A stretch of DNA of 64,000 bases from assembly GCA_030123545.1 (NCBI GenBank), contig CP126124.1:3224001-3288000 (forward strand). Direction: 5' to 3'. The notes below the pieces were generated by a model, which saw only the letters and a list, made by a program, of their open reading frames with translations, had not been told where the DNA came from and did no database searches. Position 1 is the first letter of the stretch, and each line of letters opens with the position of its first letter. Origin of the DNA: Burkholderiaceae bacterium (GTDB lineage Bacteria; Pseudomonadota; Gammaproteobacteria; Burkholderiales; Burkholderiaceae_C). Positions 1 through 9,340 of the stretch are shown here, one piece after another. Both the position numbers and the translations under genes were made by a program.

Positions 1-309
1 TGCTCTTGCCGCAGCCCGATTCGCCGACCAGCGCCAGCGTCTTGCCGCGCTCGATCTCGAACCCGACGCCATCGACCGCGTGCAGCAGCTGGCGCGGCCG
101 GCGTTCGAGCACGCGGTTCAGCCAGGGCGCGGACACGTCGAAGGTCTTGGCCAGGTCGCGCGCCTGCACCAGCGGCGCATTGGCCCCCTCCCTCGCTGGG
201 GGAGGGTTGGGGTGGAAGCTGGCTGCGTCGCCAGGTTTGACCAACGTTGCCCCCATCCCCGCCTTCCCCCAGCGGGGGAAGGAGTTCGAGCCGTGCGCCG
301 TGGTCTCGC

Positions 310-313
<4 letters not shown>
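1..313 (-). CDS. Dipeptide/oligopeptide ABC transporter ATP-binding protein, DppF/OppF type (partial)
   Basis: Only the first 104 codons are present; the gene runs off the left edge of the window. Residues about 47-96 read like the start of a DppF/OppF ATPase, and the Walker A GESGCGKS falls at residues 97-104, right at the edge. In the family this subunit pairs with DppD to power peptide import. The ATG at 313 overlaps the stop of the upstream ATPase gene in an ATGA junction, which suggests translational coupling. The N-terminus is odd. Residues about 10-44 (rich in Pro, Gly and Arg) are translated from a GC-rich inverted repeat that looks like a dispersed genomic element, so the ATPase domain starts about 35 residues later than normal. 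Confidence 0.85.
187..298. repeat. GC-rich dispersed inverted repeat inside the dppF-like gene
   Basis: A run containing CTCGCTGGGGGAGGGTTGGG is mirrored about 60 bases later by CTTCCCCCAGCGGGGGAAGG, forming a long imperfect inverted repeat. A related element lies between gspE and gspF. Such elements are normally intergenic; this one lies in frame inside the 5' end of the ATPase gene. Confidence 0.7.
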
Positions 314-1287
<974 letters not shown>

Positions 1288-1300
1288 TCACGGCGCCCGG

Positions 1301-2212
1301 TCATCTCAACCTCGGATTGAGCGCGTCCCGAAGCCAATCGCCCAATAAATTGACCGACAGCGCGATCAGTATCAGCATCACGCCGGGGAACACCGCGATC
1401 CACCATTCACCGGAGAACATGTAGTCGTTGCCGACGCGGATCAGCGTGCCGAGCGAGGGCCGGGTCGGCGGCGCGCCGACCCCGAGGAACGACAGCGTCG
1501 CCTCGGTGATGATCGCGGTCGCGACCTGCACCGTCGCGAGCACCAGCACCGGCCCGAGCACGTTCGGCAGCACGTGGCGCGTCATGATGCGTAGCGGCGC
1601 GACGCCGGTGACGCGCGCCGCCTGCACGTATTCCTTGTTGCGCTCGATCAGCGTTGAGCCGCGCACGGTGCGCGCGTACTGCACCCAGCCGCTGAGCGAG
1701 ATCGAGATGATCAGCACGCCGAACGCGAGCGTCTCGTGCGCGTCGGGGAACATCGCGCGGCCCACGCCGGCGATCAAGAGCGCGATCAGGATCGCGGGAA
1801 AGGACAGCATCACGTCGCACAGCCGCATCAGGCCCGAGTCGATCCAGCCGCCGCGAAAGCCCGCCAGCAGGCCGAGCGAGATGCCGATCAGCATCGAGAG
1901 CAGCACAGACACGACGCCGACCGCGAGCGAGATGCGCGCGCCGTACATCAGCGCCGACAGGATGTCGCGCCCCTGGTCGTCGGTGCCGAGCAGATACTTC
2001 GCGCTCCCGTGCGCATACCAAGCGGGCGGCAGTTGCGCGTCCGACAGCACCAGCGTCGCGAGGTCGAACGGGTCGTGCGGCGCGACCCAGCGCGCGAACA
2101 CCGCGCAGAACACGCAGACGAACGCGATCACGGCCGCTGCGATCGCGACCGGCGAGGTGCGAAAGCTGTAGCCGATGTCGCTGTCGAACCAGCGCTGCAG
2201 GGTCCGGACCAT
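1301..2212 (-). CDS. Peptide ABC transporter permease, DppC/OppC type
   Basis: A 303-residue inner-membrane permease with about six hydrophobic segments. An N-terminal cytoplasmic stretch and first helix (about 20-42) are followed by the LLGTDDQGRD motif typical of DppC/OppC. The EAA loop (EYVQAARVTGVAP, about 190-203) is the contact site for the ATPases. With DppB it should form the transmembrane channel. It sits between the binding-protein gene (71-base gap) and dppD (13-base gap) in the operon. Confidence 0.92.
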   Translation of the reverse strand: MVRTLQRWFDSDIGYSFRTSPVAIAAAVIAFVCVFCAVFARWVAPHDPFDLATLVLSDAQLPPAWYAHGSAKYLLGTDDQGRDILSALMYGARISLAVGVVSVLLSMLIGISLGLLAGFRGGWIDSGLMRLCDVMLSFPAILIALLIAGVGRAMFPDAHETLAFGVLIISISLSGWVQYARTVRGSTLIERNKEYVQAARVTGVAPLRIMTRHVLPNVLGPVLVLATVQVATAIITEATLSFLGVGAPPTRPSLGTLIRVGNDYMFSGEWWIAVFPGVMLILIALSVNLLGDWLRDALNPRLR

Positions 2213-2283
2213 GCGTGGAATCTGCGGACTATCGGGTCAGGCGCGCGCCGCGCCGCCGTGATGCGGCGCGGCGCAGCGGAGCG

Positions 2284-3876
2284 TCAGTCCTTCTTCGCCA
2301 CGTGGATCCACTTGAAGTCGAGGATGTTGTCGCCGCGCAGCACCACGGAAACCCCCTTCTTCACGCCCCAGGCCAGGTACTGCTGGTGCAGCGGCAGCGT
2401 GCCGACGTCGTCGGCGAAGATCTTGAACGCCGCGGTGATCTCCGCCTGCCGCTTGACCGGGTCGGTTTCCGACTCGACCTTCGCGGTCAGCTCGTCGAAC
2501 TTCGGGTTGCAGTACGAACCCAGGTTGAACTGGCCGGCGCCGGTCTTGTCGTCCGGGCACACCATCAGCGCGTGCATCGCGTTCGCCGCGTCGTAGGTCG
2601 ACGGCGTCCAGCCGAGCATGTAGAAGCTCGTGTCGCGGCGCAGGATCTTCGGGAAGTAGGTGCCCTTGGTCTCGGCAATCACGTTGACCTTGACGTTGAT
2701 CTTCGCCAGATTCGCCGCCACTGCCTGGCAGATCTGGCTGTCGTTCACGTAGCGGTCGTTCGGGCAGTTCATCGAGACCTCGAAGCCGTTCGGGTAGCCG
2801 GCGTCGGCCATCAGCTTCTTCGCGGCTTCGACGTCGTACGGCAGGCGCTTGTCCTGCTCGGCGGTCCAGCCGTTGATGCCGGGGCCGATCAACAGCGCGG
2901 TCGGTCGCGACTGGCCGCGCATCACGGTCTTCTTGATGCCCTCGATGTCGATCGCCTCGTAGAACGCCTTGCGCACCCGCACGTCCTTGAACGGGTTCTT
3001 GCCCTTCACGTTCGAGTACAGCAGCTGGTCGCGCTTCTGGTCCATGCCGAGGAAGATCGTGCGCAGCTCAGGGCCGGTCAGCACGGTGGCGACGCCGCTC
3101 GCGTTGACGCGGGCGATGTCCTGCACCGGCACCGGCTCCATCACGTCGACCTCGCCCGACATCAGCGCTGCCACGCGCGTCGCGGCGTTGCCGATCGGGG
3201 TGAAGATCACTTCCTGCGCATTGCCTTCGACCTTGCCCCAGTAGTTCAGGTTGCGCACCATCACCGTGCGCACGCCCGGCTGGCGCTCGCGCAGCCGGTA
3301 CGGGCCGGTGCCGTTCTCCTTGAACGACGCGGTGTTCTCGATGCCCTTGCGCTTGTCGACCGGCTTCACCGCGTTGTTCGCCTCGCACCACTTCTTGCTC
3401 ATCATGTAGACGGTGGAGATGATCGACGGCAGGATCGGGTTCGGCGCCTTGGTTTCGATCTCGACCGTGTAGTCGTCGATCTTGCGCACGTCCTTGAAGT
3501 CGGAGACGTAGCTCTTCATGTCGGAGCCGTCGGCCGCGGCGCGCTGGAAGCTGAACAGCACGTCATCGGCGGTGAACGGCGTGCCGTCGTGGAACTGCAC
3601 GCCGTGGCGCAGATTGAAGCGCCACACGTTCGGCGAGGTCTGCTTCCACGAAGTCGCCAGCGCCGGCGCCAGGCTCAGGTCCTTGTTGCGCCCGGTCAGG
3701 CCCTCGTACATGTTGCCGTCGACGGAAAGCTGTAGCGTCTCGTTCAGCGAGTGCGGGTCCATCGACAGCGCATCGCCCTGGTCGGCGACCCGCACGGTCT
3801 GCGCCGACGCTCCAGAATTCATAGCATACAGCGCACAGAACAAGCCGGCTGCAAGCAGATTTGATTTGAATTTCAC
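2284..3876 (-). CDS. Periplasmic peptide-binding protein, DppA/OppA type (SBP family 5)
   Basis: A 530-residue solute-binding protein that would capture peptides in the periplasm and deliver them to the permease pair. It starts with a GTG preceded by AGGAGA about eight bases upstream. Residues 1-26 form a signal peptide ending ASAQ. The family 5 signature region (ALATSWKQTSPNVWRFNLR, about 70-90) and the conserved fold continue to the end at normal length. The signal-peptide coding sequence (3817-3876) closely matches, in reverse orientation, a short dispersed repeat found elsewhere in the window, so the export signal seems to be repeat-derived. The gene lies between the M20 amidohydrolase and dppC. 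Confidence 0.93.
   Translation of the reverse strand: MKFKSNLLAAGLFCALYAMNSGASAQTVRVADQGDALSMDPHSLNETLQLSVDGNMYEGLTGRNKDLSLAPALATSWKQTSPNVWRFNLRHGVQFHDGTPFTADDVLFSFQRAAADGSDMKSYVSDFKDVRKIDDYTVEIETKAPNPILPSIISTVYMMSKKWCEANNAVKPVDKRKGIENTASFKENGTGPYRLRERQPGVRTVMVRNLNYWGKVEGNAQEVIFTPIGNAATRVAALMSGEVDVMEPVPVQDIARVNASGVATVLTGPELRTIFLGMDQKRDQLLYSNVKGKNPFKDVRVRKAFYEAIDIEGIKKTVMRGQSRPTALLIGPGINGWTAEQDKRLPYDVEAAKKLMADAGYPNGFEVSMNCPNDRYVNDSQICQAVAANLAKINVKVNVIAETKGTYFPKILRRDTSFYMLGWTPSTYDAANAMHALMVCPDDKTGAGQFNLGSYCNPKFDELTAKVESETDPVKRQAEITAAFKIFADDVGTLPLHQQYLAWGVKKGVSVVLRGDNILDFKWIHVAKKD
3817..3876 (-). repeat. Dispersed ATAGC-type repeat, copy 1 (encodes the dppA signal peptide)
   Basis: On the plus strand this copy carries ATAGCATACAGCGC, then AAGCCGGCTGCAAGC, then AGATTTGATTTGAATTTC. 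The same order of blocks is seen in gspF, upstream of leuB, after ilvA and at 46540-46603. Here it lies antisense inside the start of dppA. Confidence 0.6.
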
Positions 3877-3922
3877 GGCAGGGGTCTCCTCTTCCAGGTG
3901 GCAAAAACGGTGAGCGGCGCGC

Positions 3923-5155
3923 TCAAGGCGCGGCCGGGGTGCGCAGCGGCAGGCTCTGCTCGATCAGCCCGGCGTGCAGCGCCGCGCCGAGCGGCAGGAT
4001 GTCGTCGTTGAAGTCGTAGCGGTTGTTGTGCAAAAAGCTGGTGCCGACGCCGTTCTCGGCGCCCTGGCCGATGCGCAGGTACGCGCCCGGCTTGACCTGC
4101 AGCATGAACGAGAAATCCTCGGCGCCCATGCTGGGTTCGAGGTCGCGCACCACCCGGTCCGCGCCGACCAGCGATTCGGCCACGTCGGCAGCGAACTCAG
4201 CTTCGTCGTGGCTGTTGATCGTCGCCGGGTATATGCGCTCGTACTTCAGCGTCGCCGATGCGCCGAACCCCAGCGCGACGGCGTTGCACAGGTCGTGCAG
4301 CCGGTGCTCGACCATCGTCTGCACTTCCCTGTTGAAGGTGCGCACAGTGCCGACCAGCGTCGCCGTGCCCGGGATCACGCTGAACGCGCCCAGGTCGCCG
4401 GCCTGCATCGCGCACAGGCTGACCACCGCGCGGTCGAGCGGGCGCACGTTGCGCGAGACGATGCTCTGCGCCGCGGTGATGATGTGCGCCGCGACCAGCA
4501 CCGGGTCGATCGTCATGTACGGATGCGCGCCGTGTCCGCCGCGGCCGGTGACCTCGATCGTGATCCGGTCCGCCGCGGCCATCATCGGCCCCGAGTTGAT
4601 GCCGATCGTGCCGGGCCGCATCGCCGGCCAGTTGTGCATGGCGTAGACCGAATCGACCGGAAAACGCTCGAACAGGCCGTCCTCGATCATCACGCGCGCG
4701 CCGGCGAAACCCTCCTCGCCCGGCTGGAAGATCAGCGCCGCGGTGCCGTCGAAGTTGCGCGTCGCCGCCAGATAGCGCGCCGCGCCGACCAGCATCGCGA
4801 CGTGGCCGTCGTGCCCGCAGCCGTGCATCAGCCCGGCCTTCGCCGACTTCCAGCCGAAGTCGTTCTGCTCGGTGATCGGCAGCGCATCCATGTCGGCGCG
4901 CAGGCCGACCATGCGCCCGCTCGCCTGCTCACGCCCGTGGATCAGCCCGACCACGCCGGTCTTGCCGATGCCGGTATGAATTTCGTCGACACCGCACAGG
5001 CGCAGCGCCTCCTGCACCCGGCCGCTGGTGTAGACCTCTTCGAAGCCGAGTTCCGGGTGTGCGTGCAGGTCGCGCCGGAACGCGGTGAGTTCCGGATGCA
5101 GTTCGGAGAGCTGCGCGAACGCGCGGCCGCTGACCTTCAGACGTGCGGCCTGCAT
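3923..5155 (-). CDS. M20 family amidohydrolase (hippurate hydrolase / N-acyl-amino-acid hydrolase type)
   Basis: A 410-residue metal-dependent hydrolase of the M20D/aminoacylase type. Visible metal and catalytic elements are RADMDALP (about 86-93), GCGHDGH (112-118, Cys/His metal ligands), PGEEG (145-149, catalytic Glu) and MHNWP (172-176). The lid domain carries GRGGHGAHP. No signal peptide is present, so it is probably cytoplasmic. The ATG at 5155 overlaps the permease stop codon by one base (TGATG). Placement inside a peptide-transporter operon suggests it cleaves an imported N-acylated amino acid or peptide; that link is inference. The exact substrate is unknown. Confidence 0.9.
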   Translation of the reverse strand: MQAARLKVSGRAFAQLSELHPELTAFRRDLHAHPELGFEEVYTSGRVQEALRLCGVDEIHTGIGKTGVVGLIHGREQASGRMVGLRADMDALPITEQNDFGWKSAKAGLMHGCGHDGHVAMLVGAARYLAATRNFDGTAALIFQPGEEGFAGARVMIEDGLFERFPVDSVYAMHNWPAMRPGTIGINSGPMMAAADRITIEVTGRGGHGAHPYMTIDPVLVAAHIITAAQSIVSRNVRPLDRAVVSLCAMQAGDLGAFSVIPGTATLVGTVRTFNREVQTMVEHRLHDLCNAVALGFGASATLKYERIYPATINSHDEAEFAADVAESLVGADRVVRDLEPSMGAEDFSFMLQVKPGAYLRIGQGAENGVGTSFLHNNRYDFNDDILPLGAALHAGLIEQSLPLRTPAAP

Positions 5156-6135
5156 CAATGCCCCCCGGCGGAATCGAGGCGCAGCCGCGGATCGACGGCG
5201 AAATAAAGCAGGTCGACGATCAGGTTGATGACCACGAAGATCAGCGCGATCAGGCACAGGTAGGCCGCCATCACCGGGATGTCGGCGAACGTCACCGCCT
5301 GAATGAACAGCAGCCCCATGCCCGGCCATTGGAACACGGTTTCGGTGATGATGGAAAAGGCGATCAGCCCGCCGAGTTGCAGCCCGGTGATCGTCATCAC
5401 CGGCACCAGCGTGTTCTTCAGCGCATGGCCGAAGTGGATCGCGCGGTTCGTCAGGCCCCGTGCGCGCGCAAACTTGATGTAGTCGGTGCGCAGCACCTCC
5501 AGCATCTCGGCGCGCACCAGGCGCATGATCAGCGTGAGCTGGAAGATCGCCAAGGTCACCGCCGGCATCAGGATGTGCGCCCAGCCGTCGCGCGTGAACA
5601 GGCCGCTGGTCCACCAGCCGAAATGCACCACCTGGCCGCGGCCGAAGCTCGGCAGCCAGCCGAACTCGACCGAGAAGAACAGGATCAGCAGAATGCCGAT
5701 CAGGAAGGTCGGCAGCGACACGCCCAAGAGCGAGATCGTCATGAACACCTGCGACAGGAAACTGCCGCGCTTGAGCGCCGCGTAGACGCCCATCGGCACG
5801 CCGACCACGACCGCCAGCAGCGCCGCAACGATCGACAGCTCCAGCGTCGCCGGAAAGCGCTCGCCGATCAGCCGCGACACCTTCTGGCCGAGCCGCAGGC
5901 TCAGGCCGAAATTGCCCTGCACCGCGTTCACCAGGAAATGCCAGAACTGCACGAAGAACGGCTGGTCCAGCCCAAGCTCGGCGCGCAGTTGCATGCGCTG
6001 CGCAGGCGTCGCGTCCTGTCCCAGCATGAACGCCACCGGATCGCCGACGTACTGGAACAGCAGGAACGCGATCAGCGCGACCACGACCATCACGATCACG
6101 GCTTGCAGCAGGCGGCGCAGGATGAAGGCGGACAT
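5155..6135 (-). CDS. Peptide ABC transporter permease, DppB/OppB type
   Basis: A 326-residue inner-membrane permease and first gene of the operon. An N-terminal helix (FILRRLLQAVIVMVVVALIAF) is followed by a periplasmic region and about five more membrane segments. The EAA loop includes DYIKFARARGLTNRAIHFGHA, typical of DppB/OppB. I chose the ATG at 6135, giving MSAFILRRLLQ as in the family. A GTG 33 bases further upstream would add eleven polar residues and is less likely. It is followed, with one-base overlap, by the amidohydrolase gene. Confidence 0.92.
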   Translation of the reverse strand: MSAFILRRLLQAVIVMVVVALIAFLLFQYVGDPVAFMLGQDATPAQRMQLRAELGLDQPFFVQFWHFLVNAVQGNFGLSLRLGQKVSRLIGERFPATLELSIVAALLAVVVGVPMGVYAALKRGSFLSQVFMTISLLGVSLPTFLIGILLILFFSVEFGWLPSFGRGQVVHFGWWTSGLFTRDGWAHILMPAVTLAIFQLTLIMRLVRAEMLEVLRTDYIKFARARGLTNRAIHFGHALKNTLVPVMTITGLQLGGLIAFSIITETVFQWPGMGLLFIQAVTFADIPVMAAYLCLIALIFVVINLIVDLLYFAVDPRLRLDSAGGH

Positions 6136-6318
6136 CAGCGAGAAGCGGCACGAGCGCGGCAGCAGCACTGCCGGCTACCCGCCGCATCGTAGCAGAGCCC
6201 CTATTGCGTGATGCTCAGGGGTTTCCTTGAGCGCGATGCGGCATCGCGACGCGCAAGCCAAATGGCCGCAGCACCGCCGCCACGACCGGGGCGTCGAGCA
6301 GCAATGGAGAAGACAACG

Positions 6319-6350
6319 AAAAAACCCTGCAGCGTTGCCGCTGCAGGGTT
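6319..6350 (-). terminator. Intrinsic terminator of the porin gene
   Basis: A perfect 12-bp stem (AACCCTGCAGCG paired with CGCTGCAGGGTT) around a 4-base loop. On the minus strand it is followed by a T-run, and it lies about 40 bases after the porin stop codon. Confidence 0.92.
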
Positions 6351-6390
6351 CGAAGATTTCCGTCGTCGGCCAGCGTACGCCGGCCTGGGA

Positions 6391-7509
6391 TCAGAAGCTG
6401 GTCTTCAGACCAACACCGTAGCCGGTACCGCTGGCGCCAGCGACTGCGGGGAGGCCAGGATTGCCACCACCATTGCCACCGGAGAAGCCGTAAGCGCCGT
6501 TGTTCTTGTTGCTGATGTGCGACACAGTGCCGTACAGCGCGGTCCGCTTGGACAGGTTGTACACATAGCCCAGCGCCCACTGGTCGGCACCGTCGTTCGT
6601 CGCGTTGTCCTGCTTGATCCGGTTGTACGAGATCGGGATGTAGCCAGGGCCTGCGTTGATGGTCGCGCCCAGACCCCAATGCGTGTACTTGTTGCCGTTG
6701 ACGTTGGAGTCAGCGTCGTTCACACCATAGTGCGCCATCGCGGTCGCAACGCCGAAGTTGTACGAACCGGCGATGTCCCACGACTTCAGCTTGCTGTTGT
6801 CGGCGGTTTCACCTGCGACCGGGGCGGTCGTGGTCTGCCCATAGTCCGCAGCCACGTTGATCGGGCCGTTTGCATAGCCGATGCGGGCGCCCGCGTACTG
6901 GCCGATCGACGGCGTGCCATTGGTATTGCCCGGGAAGGCATACATCAGCTGCGCGTAGATGCCGCTACCGACGGCGGAATTGCCGTTCGGCGCAAAGCCC
7001 CACAGGTACTGGATCGAATTGCTGGCACGAGCGTAGCTGATGCCGCTCTGACCGCCGGCGGTGATGTTCGAGCCGGCGCCCGGGCCCAGCGTGCCGAACG
7101 GATCGAACACGGTGTCGCTCCAGAACGTCGGGGTGTAGTCGCGGCCCAGACGGACTTCACCGAAGTTGCCGGCCAAGCTGACCGTGCTGCGACGACTGAA
7201 GAGCGACGAAACAGGCGCGCCATTCTGACTCGTGACGGTGCCGCCGGCGCCGCCGGTGCCGTTCAGCACAGCCATTTCCAACCAGAAGTTGGCCGACATG
7301 CCGCCGCCCAGATCTTCGGTGCCGCGGAAGCCCAGCTGGCTGGACGCCAGACCGCTCTGGTCGAACATCGTCTTGCTGTTGGGGCCCATGCTGTAATGGC
7401 TGATGCCGGCGTCGACCACACCCCACAGGGTCACGGACGATCCGGAAGTCTGTGCAGAGGCCGCGCCGACGAAGGCGATCGCAGCCAGAGCTACTAGGGA
7501 TTTCTTCAT
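6391..7509 (-). CDS. Outer-membrane trimeric general porin (Gram-negative porin family)
   Basis: A 372-residue outer-membrane beta-barrel porin for diffusion of small hydrophilic solutes. The start MKKSLVALAAIAFVGAASAQ is a classic signal peptide. The mature part begins SSVTLWGVVDAGI, the usual first strand of betaproteobacterial porins, and the last residues GYGVGLKTSF end in Phe as required for barrel assembly. I chose the ATG at 7509, which has GGAG about ten bases upstream, over an in-frame start 15 bases earlier. It is monocistronic, with a perfect intrinsic terminator downstream. High expression is likely but inferred. Confidence 0.95.
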   Translation of the reverse strand: MKKSLVALAAIAFVGAASAQTSGSSVTLWGVVDAGISHYSMGPNSKTMFDQSGLASSQLGFRGTEDLGGGMSANFWLEMAVLNGTGGAGGTVTSQNGAPVSSLFSRRSTVSLAGNFGEVRLGRDYTPTFWSDTVFDPFGTLGPGAGSNITAGGQSGISYARASNSIQYLWGFAPNGNSAVGSGIYAQLMYAFPGNTNGTPSIGQYAGARIGYANGPINVAADYGQTTTAPVAGETADNSKLKSWDIAGSYNFGVATAMAHYGVNDADSNVNGNKYTHWGLGATINAGPGYIPISYNRIKQDNATNDGADQWALGYVYNLSKRTALYGTVSHISNKNNGAYGFSGGNGGGNPGLPAVAGASGTGYGVGLKTSF

Positions 7510-7791
7510 TTCGAAATTCTCCAAGGTTGAACAGAAGGCACCGGTGACAGAAAAGACGTAATCGATTCCCCGGGGCCAACCTCCTTTTGGGAAGTTGTTG
7601 CTATTGCACCAGAGTTAGGAGCCCGGGGCAAAGAAAAGCGCGGAAAAACCCGCGCGCGTCGGCCGCTTCGTTGCATCAACGCCACAATCGACCGCGTAAC
7701 GTGGAATCCTTGCAACAGTATCGGGGTCAATCGACCGGGCATAAACTGCAACGAACAGCCTACCCAGTTTCGCGAACAGTAGAACCAAGGC

Positions 7792-8427
7792 ATGAATACG
7801 AATGACCGGGTGGACCAGATGCTGGTCGCCGCCGACACCGCACTGCGGACCCTGTTCGCGGCACCACGCGCGACCCGGCCCTGCCCGGTCGTGCCCGAAA
7901 ACGACAGCATCCTCACCGCGCAGGAGAAGCAGTTGTCGGGCGCACTGATGCGAGTGAATCACGTGGGTGAAGTCTGCGCACAGGCACTGTATGCGTCGCA
8001 GGCACTGGCGACGCGCAGCACGCGGCTGCGCACGCATTTCGACGCGGCCGCGCGCGACGAGGTCGATCACCTGGCATGGACTCGCGGCCGGCTCGATGAG
8101 TTGGGCGCGCGGCCCTCGCTGCTCAATCCGCTGTGGTACGCCGGAGCGTTCGCGCTGGGCCTCGTGGCCGGGCGGCTCGGCGACCGCGTCAGCCTCGGCT
8201 TCGTCGAGGAGACCGAACGCCAGGTCGAAGCGCATCTGGACCGTCATCTCGACCGGTTGCCCGATGGCGACCATGCGTCGCGCGCGATCGTCGCGCAGAT
8301 GCGCGACGACGAGGCGCGGCACGCGGCCCAGGCACGCGATGCTGGCGCCATCGACTTCCCTAGGCCGGTGCAGGCGCTGATGCGTGCTGCGGCGCGGGTG
8401 ATGACGAAGACCGCGCACTATATCTGA
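7792..8427 (+). CDS. coq7: 2-polyprenyl-3-methyl-6-methoxy-1,4-benzoquinone monooxygenase (Coq7)
   Basis: A 211-residue di-iron hydroxylase that adds a ring hydroxyl late in ubiquinone synthesis. The iron ligands are readable: E60 in NHVGE, the pair E90 and H93 (DEVDH), and later [10 protein letters not shown] and DDEARH. Length and the ferritin-like layout match Coq7. It diverges from the porin gene across a 280-base spacer, a pairing common in Comamonadaceae. It may be membrane-associated. The assignment is secure. Confidence 0.96.
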   Translation: MNTNDRVDQMLVAADTALRTLFAAPRATRPCPVVPENDSILTAQEKQLSGALMRVNHVGEVCAQALYASQALATRSTRLRTHFDAAARDEVDHLAWTRGRLDELGARPSLLNPLWYAGAFALGLVAGRLGDRVSLGFVEETERQVEAHLDRHLDRLPDGDHASRAIVAQMRDDEARHAAQARDAGAIDFPRPVQALMRAAARVMTKTAHYI

Positions 8428-8494
8428 GCATGGCACGCCGAGCCCCGAGCGCGCTGCGCGTCACCCGCAGTGCATAAAGTTCAAAGACATCGAG

Positions 8495-8614
8495 GGCCGC
8501 GGAGCAGGCCATGCGGGAACACTCGCGGGGCCGGCTCTGCCGGACCGCTGAGTGTGCCCCCTCGCAGGGGGTTGGCGAAGCGACACGAAGTGCGCGCAGC
8601 CTGGGGGTGGTTCA
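8495..8614 (-). repeat. Stop-codon-abutting repeat, copy 1 (osmC side)
   Basis: Read on the minus strand it begins TGAACCACCCCCAGGCTGCG, where TGA is the osmC stop codon. It continues GTGTCGCTTCGCCAACCCCC and TGCGAGGGGGCAC and ends near ATGGCCTGCTCCGCGGCC. The gspI copy at 12853-12973 has the same blocks in the same order. Confidence 0.8.
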
Positions 8615-9064
8615 TCCAACCTCGATCACCTCGAAGCTGGTTACGATCTCCGCGGTCTTGGCCAGCATCGCACTGGCCGAGCAGTATTTTTCGTGACTGA
8701 GTCGTACCGCGCGATCGACCGCCTGCGCCGGAATGCCGCGGCCCTTGATCGTGAAGTGCATCTGGATCCGCGTGAACACCTTGGGGTCGGATTCGGCACG
8801 CTCGGCACTCAGGCGTACCGTGCAGCCCTGCACCTCGTGCCGGCCGCGTTTCAGGATCAACACCACGTCGTACGCAGTGCAGCCGCCGGTGCCGGCGAGC
8901 ACGGTCTCCATCGGGCGCGGCGCGAGGTTTTGGCCGCCATTCGCGGGCATATCGGCGTCGGGAGCGCCGTCCATCGCCAGCACATGGCCGCTGCCGGTTT
9001 CGGCAACGAAGCCCATGCCGGAGCGAGCGCCGCTCGCGCCGGTCCAGCTCACCAGGCATTCCAT
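8612..9064 (-). CDS. OsmC family protein (peroxiredoxin-like)
   Basis: A 150-residue OsmC/Ohr-fold protein. The two cysteines used for thiol-based peroxide reduction are present: C62 in GTGGCTAYDVV and C128 in EKYCSASAM. The spacing fits the YhfA-like OsmC subgroup rather than Ohr proper, so organic hydroperoxide reduction is plausible but not proven. No signal peptide is visible. Its stop codon coincides with the first bases of a dispersed repeat, so the transcript enters that repeat directly. Confidence 0.88.
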   Translation of the reverse strand: MECLVSWTGASGARSGMGFVAETGSGHVLAMDGAPDADMPANGGQNLAPRPMETVLAGTGGCTAYDVVLILKRGRHEVQGCTVRLSAERAESDPKVFTRIQMHFTIKGRGIPAQAVDRAVRLSHEKYCSASAMLAKTAEIVTSFEVIEVG

Positions 9065-9158
9065 AGCACCCTCCTGCTTCTCGATCGATGCGACAGGCTC
9101 CGAGCAGGGCCTGTTCCACCGGAAATTGCCAATTAAGTCACGGTTGCGACCGCACCGC

Positions 9159-9189
9159 TTGTGCGACGCAACAAAAATGACATTACACT
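9159..9189 (+). promoter_or_regulatory. Candidate promoter of the putative small RNA before ilvA
   Basis: TTGTGC (9159-9164) and TACACT (9184-9189) are separated by 19 bases, slightly longer than ideal. A start near 9196 would produce a short [14 protein letters not shown] ends at the terminator at 9288. Confidence 0.35.
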
Positions 9190-9195
9190 TCGTTC

Positions 9196-9288
9196 ATCGC
9201 TTCACTTGCTGAAGCGGCCGATTGTCTCCTCCATCCTCTGAAAAGATGGATTCACAGCCCCGAACCGCAAGGCCCGGGGCTTTTTTTT
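9196..9288 (+). ncRNA. Candidate small RNA with three hairpins and intrinsic terminator
   Basis: Between osmC and ilvA lie three successive hairpins: GCTTCA/TGAAGC (9199-9215), CCATC/GATGG (9232-9249) and AGCCCCG/CGGGGCT (9256-9281). The last is followed by eight T residues. A CTCCTCC stretch, complementary to Shine-Dalgarno sequences, lies unpaired between the first two. No known gene ends here on the plus strand, so this terminator is an orphan. It could be a free small RNA or a leader/attenuator of ilvA, whose ATG is 52 bases further on. No Ile/Val/Leu-rich leader peptide is visible. Confidence 0.45.
9256..9288 (+). terminator. Orphan intrinsic terminator upstream of ilvA
   Basis: A 7-bp GC stem (AGCCCCG paired with CGGGGCT) with a 12-base loop, followed by eight T residues. 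It lies on the plus strand with no protein gene ending before it. Confidence 0.85.
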
Positions 9289-9340
9289 CGGCTTGGGCGG
9301 ATCGGGCGGGATCGCTGCGCACGCTTATCATTGCGGCTCC

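Noticed and set aside
9178..9213. Eleven-codon frame MTLHFVHRFTC as an ilvA leader peptide
   Set aside because: Its ATG lies upstream of the start predicted from the TACACT box, it has no Shine-Dalgarno, and it lacks Ile, Val or Leu runs expected for an ilv leader.
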